Made by a program: the position numbers and the translations under genes. Shown piece after piece: positions 25,154 to 33,037 of a stretch of 64,000 bases of DNA. The notes under the pieces were generated by a model. It made no database searches. It saw nothing but the letters and a program-made list of their open reading frames with translations, and was not told the origin of the DNA. Numbering within the stretch: the stretch's first letter is position 1; each line of letters begins with the position of its first letter. This DNA is from Bryobacteraceae bacterium. Its GTDB lineage: Bacteria; Acidobacteriota; Terriglobia; Bryobacterales; Bryobacteraceae. Where the stretch lies: positions 102,920 to 166,919 of the forward strand of contig JAHCHE010000022.1 of NCBI GenBank assembly GCA_026129905.1, given 5' to 3'.

Positions 25154-26030
25154 CGATCTCCGCGCGCGTCAGATCCCGGAACCGGTCGACGCCGAACTTC
25201 TCGCAGCAGAAGCTGCCCATCACCGAACCGTAGATCACCGCCCTTGCCAGTTCCCGCATGTCGAGATCCGGCGCCGAAAGCTGGAGGCCCTTTTGCGCCA
25301 CGTACCCCATGAAGCCTCCGGCAAACGAGTCGCCTGCGCCCGTCGGATCGAATACCTCTTCCAGCAGGTAGCCGGGAGCGTAGAACAGGCAGTCCCGGTG
25401 GAACAGGATGGCGCCGAATTCGCCCCGCTTGATGATGAGGGTGTTCGGGCCCATCGCCATGATGATCCGCGCCGCCCGCCGCAGGTTTGTCTCGCCCGAC
25501 AACATTCGCGCTTCCTGGTCGTTGATGATCAGCGCGTCCCAATGCCGGATGGTGGCCACCAGGTCGTCGCGGGTGGTCTGTATCCAGAGATCCATCGTGT
25601 CGCCCGCCACCACTCGGGGGCTTTTCATCTGCTCGAGCACCTGCTGTTGCAGCGAAGGCTGAATGTTGCCCAGCAGCAAATACGGATAGCCCCGGTGGCT
25701 CTCGGGCAGTTTCGGCTGAAAGTCCGCGAACACGTTCAAATCCGTCTGCAGCGTCGTCCGCGTATTCATGTCTTCCGCGTAGCGTCCGCGCCAGAAAAAC
25801 GTCTTCCCCGCCGCCCGCTCCAGGCCCGTCAAATCGACGCCGCGCGAGCCCAGGAAAGCGATATCCTCCTCCGCGAAATCCTCTCCCACAACGCCGACAA
25901 TGCTGACTTTGGTGAAGAAGCTGGCCGCTACCGAGATGTACGTGCACGCGCCGCCGAGAATCCGATCCACTTGGGCGCCGGGCGTTTCGACGCCGTCATA
26001 GGCCACCGAACCGACTACGACTAAGGACAT
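25113..26030 (-). CDS. PfkB-family sugar/nucleoside kinase
   Basis: A 305-residue ribokinase-fold kinase. The N-terminal glycine region is RILGGACTYISVAASFF and the C-terminal signature is DPTGAGDSFAGGFMGYV, with Asp234 as catalytic base. The family phosphorylates sugars, adenosine or similar; ADP-ribose-pyrophosphatase-free 'adenosine kinase'-like proteins of this type are common in Acidobacteriota, but the substrate is not determined. Start may be ATG 26030 or the adjacent 26033. TACAAT ten bases upstream could be a -10 box. First gene of the overlapping kinase, GT, dapF, dehydrogenase operon. Confidence 0.82.
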   Translation of the reverse strand: MSLVVVGSVAYDGVETPGAQVDRILGGACTYISVAASFFTKVSIVGVVGEDFAEEDIAFLGSRGVDLTGLERAAGKTFFWRGRYAEDMNTRTTLQTDLNVFADFQPKLPESHRGYPYLLLGNIQPSLQQQVLEQMKSPRVVAGDTMDLWIQTTRDDLVATIRHWDALIINDQEARMLSGETNLRRAARIIMAMGPNTLIIKRGEFGAILFHRDCLFYAPGYLLEEVFDPTGAGDSFAGGFMGYVAQKGLQLSAPDLDMRELARAVIYGSVMGSFCCEKFGVDRFRDLTRAEIDARFQEFRTFTGF

Positions 26031-26118
26031 CATTTGATTGTAGCGGGCCTCGCGCCGGCCGTCGCGCACTCGCCCGGTTTGCCTGCCCCGAAACCGCACC
26101 GCCCGTACAAGGCCCACC

Positions 26119-27734
26119 CCAATCCGTCGGTAAGAGAGCCTAAGCGGAGCCGGTCAGGACTTTGATCCCGTGGAGGGCCGCTAGATCGGCCTCCGGGAGA
26201 GACCGGCGGGAAGAACGTTGAGAGATCACTTTGCACCCCGCGGGTGCGCCCGTAGAATAGATAGGTGCAGAAGGCCCGCAAACCCTCCCCTACCGAACAG
26301 CCGCTGCTGATCGAGATCGATCCGGAGCCGTTGCCGGAAACACTCACCGCGCTGGGCGGCGTGCCTCTGTTGGTGCAGACATTCCGCTCCTTGGGGCTGC
26401 CCGTAAGCGTGCGACAGCACGTGCACGTCAGAGAGCGTGATCGGGGCTACGACGAAGCGACGATGGTGGAAAGCTTCGTGATTCTGAACGCGGTGGGCGG
26501 CGAGTGCTTCGACGACTTCCAGCGGTTGCGGGAAGATCCGGGATTGAGCGGCATGATTGGGCACGGGATTCCCTCCCCGGAAGCGGCCCGTCAGTTCCTG
26601 TATCAGTTTCACGATGAGAAGAAGATCGAGGAGGCCAAGCAGCGGCGGAGCGGGGGTGAAATCGCCTATATCCCGGAGGAGACCGAGGCGCTGCAGGGTT
26701 TGGGGTTGGTGAATCGGGCGTTGGTGCAGGAAGTGGGGCGACGCTGCCCGGATCAGCGGATCGCGACGGTGGATCAGGATGCGACCATCATCGAGAGCCG
26801 CAAGCAGGAAGCGCTGCGCACCTACGAAGGGGAACGGGGCTACCAACCGATGCTGGCGGTGTGGGCGGAGACGAACCTGGTGCTGGCCGACGAGTTCCGG
26901 GACGGGAATGTGCCGGCGATGATGGATCCGCTGACGGTGGCCAAGCAAGCGTTTGCGGCGCTGCCGGAGACGGTGACGACGTACTACTACCGGGGCGATT
27001 CGGCCTGCCATGAAAGTGATCTGATCAATTGGCTGCGGGACGACAATCGCGCGGAGGGGCCGCGTGGACGCATCGGATTCGCGATCAGCGCACGGATGAG
27101 CGAGGCGTTGCACAAGGCGATTGGGAAGGTGCCGGAAGCGGCGTGGACGGGATATGGGCAACCGCATCCGGTGGAGATTCGCGAATGCGCGGAAGTGAGT
27201 TTTGTGCCGGGGGAGAAGTCCGAGCACAAGGACACGCAACCCTTGCGCTACGTCGCCATCCGGATTCGGCAGCGTCAGGAGAGCCTGTTTGCCGATGGCA
27301 GCAAGGTGAAACATTTCGCGGCGGTGAGCAACATTCGGGAATGGAAGGCGAGCCGGCTGATCGAGTGGCATCGGGAGAAGGCGGGAACCGTGGAAGCGGC
27401 GCATGACGTTTTGAAGAACGAACTGGGGGCGGGGGTGATGCCGTCGAAGTACTTCGGAACGAACGCGGCGTGGCTGCGCTTGGCGGCGATTTCGCACAAC
27501 GTAATGACGGCGCTGAAGAGGTTGGCGCTGCCGGCCGAGTTGCTCACGGCGCGGCCGAAGCGCTTGCGGTTCCTCATCTTGAATACGCCGGGCCGGCTGG
27601 TGCATCACGCGCGAAGGATCGTGCTGCGTTTGGCGACGACGGCGGCCCGACTGGCCGAGTGGCTGGAGGCGCTGAAGCTGCTGCCGCTCCGCGTCTAAAG
27701 CAAACCCACCTCAGGATCCTTATCGACGGATTTG
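26119..27734. mobile_element. IS1380-family insertion sequence
   Basis: One transposase gene is flanked by imperfect inverted ends: AATCCGTCGGTAAG at 26121-26134 and its match AATCCGTCGATAAG read on the minus strand from 27732. The span, about 1.62 kb, is normal for IS1380. Exact ends and target duplication are unsettled; GGCC occurs just outside on both sides (26111-26114 and 27737-27740) but the distances to the ends differ. A GCACCC/GGGTGC hairpin (26233-26247) lies just upstream of the transposase and may block transcription from outside. Confidence 0.75.
26265..27698 (+). CDS. IS1380-family DDE transposase
   Basis: A 477-residue transposase, full length for the family. Typical segments are ECFDDFQRLREDPGL, ATVDQDATIIESRKQEALRT (first catalytic Asp), EGERGYQPM, TYYYRGDSACHES (second Asp region) and EAAHDVLKNELGAGVMPSKY (Glu region). 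It cuts and inserts the element carrying it. The GTG start at 26265 is the first in frame with no stop; no strong ribosome site is visible. The gene looks intact, so the element may still move. Confidence 0.9.
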   Translation: MQKARKPSPTEQPLLIEIDPEPLPETLTALGGVPLLVQTFRSLGLPVSVRQHVHVRERDRGYDEATMVESFVILNAVGGECFDDFQRLREDPGLSGMIGHGIPSPEAARQFLYQFHDEKKIEEAKQRRSGGEIAYIPEETEALQGLGLVNRALVQEVGRRCPDQRIATVDQDATIIESRKQEALRTYEGERGYQPMLAVWAETNLVLADEFRDGNVPAMMDPLTVAKQAFAALPETVTTYYYRGDSACHESDLINWLRDDNRAEGPRGRIGFAISARMSEALHKAIGKVPEAAWTGYGQPHPVEIRECAEVSFVPGEKSEHKDTQPLRYVAIRIRQRQESLFADGSKVKHFAAVSNIREWKASRLIEWHREKAGTVEAAHDVLKNELGAGVMPSKYFGTNAAWLRLAAISHNVMTALKRLALPAELLTARPKRLRFLILNTPGRLVHHARRIVLRLATTAARLAEWLEALKLLPLRV

Positions 27735-27775
27735 CAGGCCCTTTCTTGCCTCGGGGGCAGAGGCGTCGTTGGCCC

Positions 27776-27797
27776 AACTTCCACAGATGTGGAAGTT
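27776..27797. repeat. Perfect 10-base palindrome beside the IS1380 end
   Basis: AACTTCCACA (27776-27785) and TGTGGAAGTT (27788-27797) are exact inverted repeats around GA, and flanking CCAA/TTGG extends the symmetry across a 3-base bulge. It lies about 40 bases outside the right end of the IS and 290 bases upstream of the porin gene. It could be a protein-binding site or a transcript hairpin. The rest of 27735-27969 contains nothing I recognise. Confidence 0.45.
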
Positions 27798-27969
27798 CGG
27801 TTGGGCGCGGCACTTCCATCATCGCCGCAGCGGAAAGGATCACCCTTCTCAGTCTTCGCCGAAGCCAGCGCACCCGAACTGGGGCTATTTCTTCACCGCC
27901 GTAGCTCCGTTCCAGCGCCGGCCCTCGCATGATGACAGCTACCGACGGATTGGGGGCCCAGAACGCCCG

Positions 27970-27998
27970 TTGGAATTCCGGCTGAATACGCCTATACT
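27970..27998 (+). promoter_or_regulatory. Candidate sigma-70 promoter of the porin-cytochrome operon
   Basis: TTGGAA (27970-27975) and TATACT (27993-27998) are separated by 17 bases. The start point would be near 28005, giving a leader of about 83 bases before the ATG at 28088. A CGGCTGAA half-site lies in the spacer (27979-27986). Confidence 0.55.
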
Positions 27999-28004
27999 GG
28001 TTCT

Positions 28005-28027
28005 TTCAGCCGATTCCGCCGGCTGAA
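28005..28027. promoter_or_regulatory. Inverted repeat at the predicted start point (candidate operator)
   Basis: TTCAGCCG (28005-28012) and CGGCTGAA (28020-28027) are exact inverted repeats with a 7-base spacer. The same CGGCTGAA half-site recurs inside the promoter at 27979-27986. Three copies of one 8-mer within 50 bases around a promoter suggest a repressor or activator site; an RNA hairpin at the 5' end of the transcript is the alternative. Confidence 0.5.
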
Positions 28028-28087
28028 CCCTCTTGGGGCGAGGGCAACTGCGGGGTCCAACAAATCCGTCAATTGGGGGGCGTTCCC

Positions 28088-29992
28088 ATGATCCTTCCCG
28101 TTCGACGTCTTGCGTGCGCCGCGACCTGTCTGTTTGCCGCGCTCGCCTCCGCTCAAACGCCGCCCGCGGCCGCGAAACCTTCGCCCGGCAGCGGAATCGA
28201 CGCGAAATTCGACTTGGGCCTGAGTTCCGTCTTCGTCGACGTTGACGGAAGCCGGGACAAGTTTCGCACCGAGCGCAACCTCCGTTCGGGTTTCAATACG
28301 GGCAACCTGCGCGTGGAATTGCGCCCCGCCGAAGGCGCTACCTCGTTCTTCAATTCCGCCGTCCTAACCGCGTTCGGCCTCGGCGATTCCAGCCCGTACC
28401 AGCGCGCGGCTTTCCGCATCCGTAAGACGAAACTCTACGATTTCGACGCCGCCTATCGCAAATTCAACCTTTTCTTCGCCCTTCCCGATTTCGCCCTCGG
28501 CTTCCATCCCGAGGACTCCGCCGGGCGCGCGCTGGCCTTCAACTTGAAGCTGCTTCCCGATCGAACGGTTTCCTTTCGCGCCGCGTACCGCCGCAATCAG
28601 CTCTACGGTACGCGCTTCATGTCGCAGAACCTTATCTTCGATACGTACCCGGTCTTCTACCCTCGCCGCCTGTCGTCGGACGAGTTCGGCGGCGGCGTTC
28701 AGTTCCGCTCCCGCGTCGCCTCGCTCTCCGTCGACCAGCGCTTCCGCCGCTTCCGTGACGACCAGCAGTTGTTCGCCATCGGCGCCACCGGCGTGAACCG
28801 CAGCGTCCTCGACTCCGGCCATCGCGACGCCGTCGCGCGCATTTCCAGCCCCATGACCACTCTCCTGGGGCGCTACCAGCCCGGCGGCCGTTACGACTTC
28901 GTGGCGCGCTATCTCTACTCCGGCGCCGACCTCGATCTCAACCGCTACGAGGACCTTCTAAACCGCCTGGCCGGCCAGGTTCCCGTGCGCCAGATCATCT
29001 CCGGCGCCGGGACCAGCGATAAGCCCACCCACAACGCCAGCCTCGGCCAGACGCTCGATATCACGGACCGGCTGTCGTTTCATCACCGCTTTTTCTACGA
29101 CGCGTACACTATCAACGGCTTCATCGACAGCGCCGGCCTCATCCGCATCACCGACCCCTCCGGCAGCGAGCGCGAGAGCCCTTTCGCATCCATGGGCGGC
29201 TCCTTCACCCGCTACGCCTGGGCCTTCAACGAGGCCGAACTGACGTACGACCTCGCCCGCTCCGTCACCTTGCTCTCCCGCTATTCCTACGGCGACCGCC
29301 ACATGACCTTCGGCGCCGCTGACAGCCCGGGCCGCCGGGTGGTCACCATCAGCCACGCCGGCGCCGGCGGCGTCTCCTGGATCCCCAGCGATAAAGGCCG
29401 CTTCCACGCCGAGTTCGAAAAGGGCGTCGCGTCGCGAGCCTTTAACCGCATCGATCCGCTCGAGTTCGTCCGCTGGAAATTACGCGCCCAATTCCGCCCC
29501 GCGCCCAGACTAACCTTGAACGCGAACGCGTTTTTCGAGGATAATTCCACGGATATTCCGGACGTGAATCGCGATCTGGACAATCGGCAATTCGGCATCC
29601 AGGCCGTCCGTTTAATCGGCCGGCAGACGGTTCTCAGCGGCGGATATAACTACCTGCGCATCCACAGTTCCACCGATATCGTCTTTTATTTCCTGAACGA
29701 GCTGACGAGAGGGCAATCCATTTACGAATCCGAAGCCCATCTCGCGAACTTCCTGCTCCAGCTTCCGCTCGCCTCCCGCTTCGAACTCCGCGCCGGATAC
29801 AACTTCCTGAAGGATGCCGGCGCCACGTACCCCCTGCGAATGCACTTGCCCCGCGCGGGCTTCACCGTCTGGCTGGCGAAGCACGTTGGCATCGAAGCCG
29901 ACTGGCAGCATTATTCCTACAACGAGCGCCTGCGCTCCATCCTCGACTACCGCGCCAACGCTCTCGCCGTAGGCTTGAGGCTTCGCAATTAG
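28088..29992 (+). CDS. MtrB/PioB-like outer-membrane beta-barrel protein
   Basis: A 634-residue exported protein. A signal peptide (about residues 1-22, ending ALASAQ) is followed by a long run of alternating hydrophobic/polar segments with aromatic girdles, for example RYDFVARYLYSGADLDLNRY and TVLSGGYNYLRIHSSTDIVF, ending in a barrel-type C terminus LAVGLRLRN. Size and pattern fit the MtrB/PioB/DmsF porins that wrap a decaheme cytochrome; the CxxC of Shewanella MtrB is absent. The decaheme gene follows after 11 bases. GGGGGG lies seven bases before the ATG. Assignment relies on pattern plus neighbour. Confidence 0.68.
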   Translation: MILPVRRLACAATCLFAALASAQTPPAAAKPSPGSGIDAKFDLGLSSVFVDVDGSRDKFRTERNLRSGFNTGNLRVELRPAEGATSFFNSAVLTAFGLGDSSPYQRAAFRIRKTKLYDFDAAYRKFNLFFALPDFALGFHPEDSAGRALAFNLKLLPDRTVSFRAAYRRNQLYGTRFMSQNLIFDTYPVFYPRRLSSDEFGGGVQFRSRVASLSVDQRFRRFRDDQQLFAIGATGVNRSVLDSGHRDAVARISSPMTTLLGRYQPGGRYDFVARYLYSGADLDLNRYEDLLNRLAGQVPVRQIISGAGTSDKPTHNASLGQTLDITDRLSFHHRFFYDAYTINGFIDSAGLIRITDPSGSERESPFASMGGSFTRYAWAFNEAELTYDLARSVTLLSRYSYGDRHMTFGAADSPGRRVVTISHAGAGGVSWIPSDKGRFHAEFEKGVASRAFNRIDPLEFVRWKLRAQFRPAPRLTLNANAFFEDNSTDIPDVNRDLDNRQFGIQAVRLIGRQTVLSGGYNYLRIHSSTDIVFYFLNELTRGQSIYESEAHLANFLLQLPLASRFELRAGYNFLKDAGATYPLRMHLPRAGFTVWLAKHVGIEADWQHYSYNERLRSILDYRANALAVGLRLRN

Positions 29993-30003
29993 GAGGAAAG
30001 TAC

Positions 30004-30882
30004 ATGACCCCGCGCCGTCCGTGTTCGATCTTCCGCTCAGCCCTCCTGGTTATCCTCTTTTCGGCTGTGACGTTCGCTCAGAGAACCTACGTAGGTTCCC
30101 AGCGGTGTGGGATCTGCCACGCCGGACATCGCGGCTGGGTATCGGGCTCCCTGCACGCCGGCGTCTCGCTCACCACCGCGGGCGGCGAAAAGGTGGCCGG
30201 CTGCGAGACCTGCCACGGCCCCGGCTCCGAACACGTCCAGAAGATCAAGCCCGGAACCATCTTCGCCTTCAAAACCGAGCCCGCCGCCCAGCGTTCCGCC
30301 GCCTGCCTCGCCTGCCACAGCGCCAATCATCCGGAGCGCAATTTCCGCCGCAGCGACCACCTGCAAAACAAGGTCGGCTGCGACGATTGCCACGCCTTCA
30401 CCGGCTCCGAATCGTTTCATTCCATGAAGGCCGCCGACGACGTGATGACCCGCGCCCAGCCCGAGTTGTGCTACCAGTGTCACGACTGGCGCCGCGCCGA
30501 TTTCGCCATGCCCTATCACCATCCGGTGCCCGAGGGCTTCATGGCCTGTTCCGATTGCCACGAACCACACGGCTCATTCACCGTCCGCCAATTGCGGACG
30601 CGCCACAGCGAGATGGTCTGCGGCAAGTGCCACGAAGATCAGCAAGGGCCGTTCATCTTCGAACATCCTCCCGGCCGCGCCGCCGGCTGTCAGGCCTGTC
30701 ACCAGCCCCACGGCAGCACGAACCCCAGGATGCTGACGCGGGCCGAGGCGCGCTTTCTTTGCCTGGAATGCCATCCCGACACGGCGTCGTTCCACGACCT
30801 CAGCCAGGTCACCTACCAGAACTGCACCGTGTGCCACAACCGCATTCACGGCTCCAACCTGAGCCGCAGGTTCCTCGAGTGA
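30004..30882 (+). CDS. Decaheme c-type cytochrome, MtrA/DmsE-like
   Basis: A 292-residue periplasmic cytochrome with signal peptide (cleavage near FAQ26). Ten CxxCH heme sites are present, with first cysteines at 35, 67, 101, 126, 156, 182, 206, 229, 253 and 274, the number and approximate spacing of MtrA, PioA and DmsE (about 300-330 residues). Repeats such as CSDCHEPHGS and CQACHQPHGS support the family. It should sit inside the MtrB-like barrel and carry electrons between periplasm and cell surface. AGGAGG lies seven bases before the ATG. The cytochrome stop lies two bases from the convergent GH42 stop. Confidence 0.9.
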   Translation: MTPRRPCSIFRSALLVILFSAVTFAQRTYVGSQRCGICHAGHRGWVSGSLHAGVSLTTAGGEKVAGCETCHGPGSEHVQKIKPGTIFAFKTEPAAQRSAACLACHSANHPERNFRRSDHLQNKVGCDDCHAFTGSESFHSMKAADDVMTRAQPELCYQCHDWRRADFAMPYHHPVPEGFMACSDCHEPHGSFTVRQLRTRHSEMVCGKCHEDQQGPFIFEHPPGRAAGCQACHQPHGSTNPRMLTRAEARFLCLECHPDTASFHDLSQVTYQNCTVCHNRIHGSNLSRRFLE

Positions 30883-30884
30883 GC

Positions 30885-33026
30885 CTACCGGCCGGCGCCC
30901 GTAAGTCGTATCACGGCCGCGTCGCGCTCTCCCAACCGCGCCCGCACTTCCCTGCCCCGTACTGAGACCTGCGCGGCGTTCCGCAGGTCCTTTCCGTCTT
31001 CCCACGGCGTTGCCAGCGTCACCATGGCCTCCCGCGCCTGCCGCGTCGTATTCACCACCCACAGGTACGTCCCACCGGCGCCCTCGTGCAGTCGCGCTTT
31101 CACTTCCGGATCGTTCACGCGCACCCGCTGCTCCACGCCGGCCCACTCAAGCAGCCCCGAGAAAAACGCCTTCGCCTCCGCCGTCGGGCGCCGGAAGTAG
31201 CCCGCGCCTGGAAACGTGCCGATCAGCAGCGTCTTCCCTTTGCCCGCCCGGTGCTCCACCGCCGCCGTGCGCCCGTTCGCGTAAACGCCCGCCGCCGTCC
31301 CCCCGGCCGGCTCGTACTCCTGCAAGAAATAGCGCCCGTGAATCGCCGCCTTGCGCACGGTGAGCGTCAGTTCCTCCAACAAATCCGGCGTGAATTCGAC
31401 ATAGCTTTCCCGCGCGCCGAACAGGCGATCCAACCCGTAATTCGGCTGCGTCGCGCCCACTTTTCCGCCCTCCCCGAAGTAGGCCGGCAGCCCTTCGCTA
31501 ATCAGGCGCCCGCCCTGCTCGACGTACGCGATCAGCTTCCGCGCCGTCTCCGGCTTCAGCATCACCGGGTACGGCAGGTACGCCGCGGAGTATTCATTGA
31601 TGTCGTCTACCCTCACCCAGTCGGCCTGAATGTTCGAATCGAAAAATGCCTGGTACGCCCCGCGCGCCGACTGCGCGTAGTGCGCCGTCGAGCCCTGCTG
31701 GACATAATTGAATAGCTGGGACTCTTCCGCGAATACGATCCCAAGATCGCCGCGAACCGGGTTCGATTTCCACACGTCGGGATGCGCGTTCGCCCACCGC
31801 GCCACCGCCCCCGCCATCTCCGCGCGCGGCGTCACCGACCCGTCCATCCCGAACGCACCAAACGCCCCGAACAAGGGCCCGTCGAGCAGCGGCCGCCACC
31901 GCGGATAGAGAATGCCCTTCGCCCCCGCCGCGCAGGACACGAGGTTCCATAGCCGCACATCTTCCGGTTCCGTGATGCGCCCGTCCTCCCGCGGCCGCCA
32001 GATCACCTGCGGTTGCATCCACAGCGGCCCCGCCTGCGCTTCCGCGTGCCAGAAAGGCTTCCCGCGCGCGCCCGCCCGCGCCAAGTCTACCGCGTGAAAC
32101 TGCTTCCACGGCTCCGCGCCTTTCCGCGACGCCACCCACGTCAAGCCCCACGTATCCACTTCCGCCGCCGAGCGCCACTCGTGGTGCGTCGCGTTCGGCA
32201 GCGATTCCAGCGTCCCCGCCACTCCGTGCGCCGTGATCTTGTTCTCCGGATCCAGCCGCCGGAACAGCTCCACTCGCCAGCGAAACAGCCGGAACGCGTC
32301 GTCGATGCGAAACTCCAGCCAGTCCAGGCTCTCCGGATATCCCGTGAAATTGCGCGGCGGGTGAACGTTCTCCCAGCGCGCGTAGCTGTAGCGATGCCAC
32401 GCCCGCCCGAGCGCCTCCAGCGACCCGTACTTCTTCCGGAGCCACTCCCGGAACTTCGCCTGCGTCGCTTCGCAGTAGCAGTTCATCCGCTCCGGACTCC
32501 CGCCCGCGTACGTGTTCTCGTTCCAAAGGTCGTAGCCGAGAATCGCCGGATGTCCCCGGTACCGCTCCACCAGCGCCGTCAGGAATTTCTCCGCCAGCGC
32601 GCGCACGTCTTCGTTGTCCAGGCACAATCCCGGAAATCCCCCGGTCGCCGAACTGGGAGAGATCCCGCTCTGCGTCACGGTCCCGTCGCTCGCCACGTAG
32701 CGCGCGTGCGGATAATCGTCGAACGCCCATTCCGGCGCGGCAGTGATCAATTCCGCGATCACCACCCAGATGCCGTTCTCCGCCGCTAGGTCCATCATCC
32801 GGTCGTAGTCGCGCCAGTCGTAGCGTCCAGGCGCCGCTTCCATCGCCGACCACATGAACCAGTGCCGGAACGTGTTCATCCCCACCTGCGCCGCCGTCTG
32901 GTGGTCGCGCGCCCAGTCCGCTTCCGGAGGATTCGACTTCCGGAAGTAGACCGCGCCGTAGGGAAACACCGGCTCCGCCGCGGCGGCAGCCGAAGCCGCG
33001 AGTAATAGAACGACGAGCGGCCGCAT
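30885..33026 (-). CDS. Secreted GH42 beta-galactosidase
   Basis: A 713-residue exported glycoside hydrolase with signal peptide MRPLVVLLLAASAAAAAE. The GH42 TIM barrel starts at FPYGAVYFRKSNPPEADWAR; the acid/base Glu170 is in GYDLWNENTYAG and the nucleophile Glu329 in GKPFWHAEAQAGP. A trimerisation-like domain and C-terminal beta domain follow. It removes terminal beta-galactosyl residues from plant galactans or oligosaccharides. The ATG at 33026 has GAGGAGG six bases upstream. Third in the GH51, M28, GH42 operon (11-base gap to M28). Confidence 0.9.
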   Translation of the reverse strand: MRPLVVLLLAASAAAAAEPVFPYGAVYFRKSNPPEADWARDHQTAAQVGMNTFRHWFMWSAMEAAPGRYDWRDYDRMMDLAAENGIWVVIAELITAAPEWAFDDYPHARYVASDGTVTQSGISPSSATGGFPGLCLDNEDVRALAEKFLTALVERYRGHPAILGYDLWNENTYAGGSPERMNCYCEATQAKFREWLRKKYGSLEALGRAWHRYSYARWENVHPPRNFTGYPESLDWLEFRIDDAFRLFRWRVELFRRLDPENKITAHGVAGTLESLPNATHHEWRSAAEVDTWGLTWVASRKGAEPWKQFHAVDLARAGARGKPFWHAEAQAGPLWMQPQVIWRPREDGRITEPEDVRLWNLVSCAAGAKGILYPRWRPLLDGPLFGAFGAFGMDGSVTPRAEMAGAVARWANAHPDVWKSNPVRGDLGIVFAEESQLFNYVQQGSTAHYAQSARGAYQAFFDSNIQADWVRVDDINEYSAAYLPYPVMLKPETARKLIAYVEQGGRLISEGLPAYFGEGGKVGATQPNYGLDRLFGARESYVEFTPDLLEELTLTVRKAAIHGRYFLQEYEPAGGTAAGVYANGRTAAVEHRAGKGKTLLIGTFPGAGYFRRPTAEAKAFFSGLLEWAGVEQRVRVNDPEVKARLHEGAGGTYLWVVNTTRQAREAMVTLATPWEDGKDLRNAAQVSVRGREVRARLGERDAAVIRLTGAGR

Positions 33027-33037
33027 TTCGCGCCTCC

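Noticed and set aside
26226..27608. 460-codon minus-strand frame opposite the IS1380 transposase
   Set aside because: Shadow of the transposase; Arg/His-rich with no motif.
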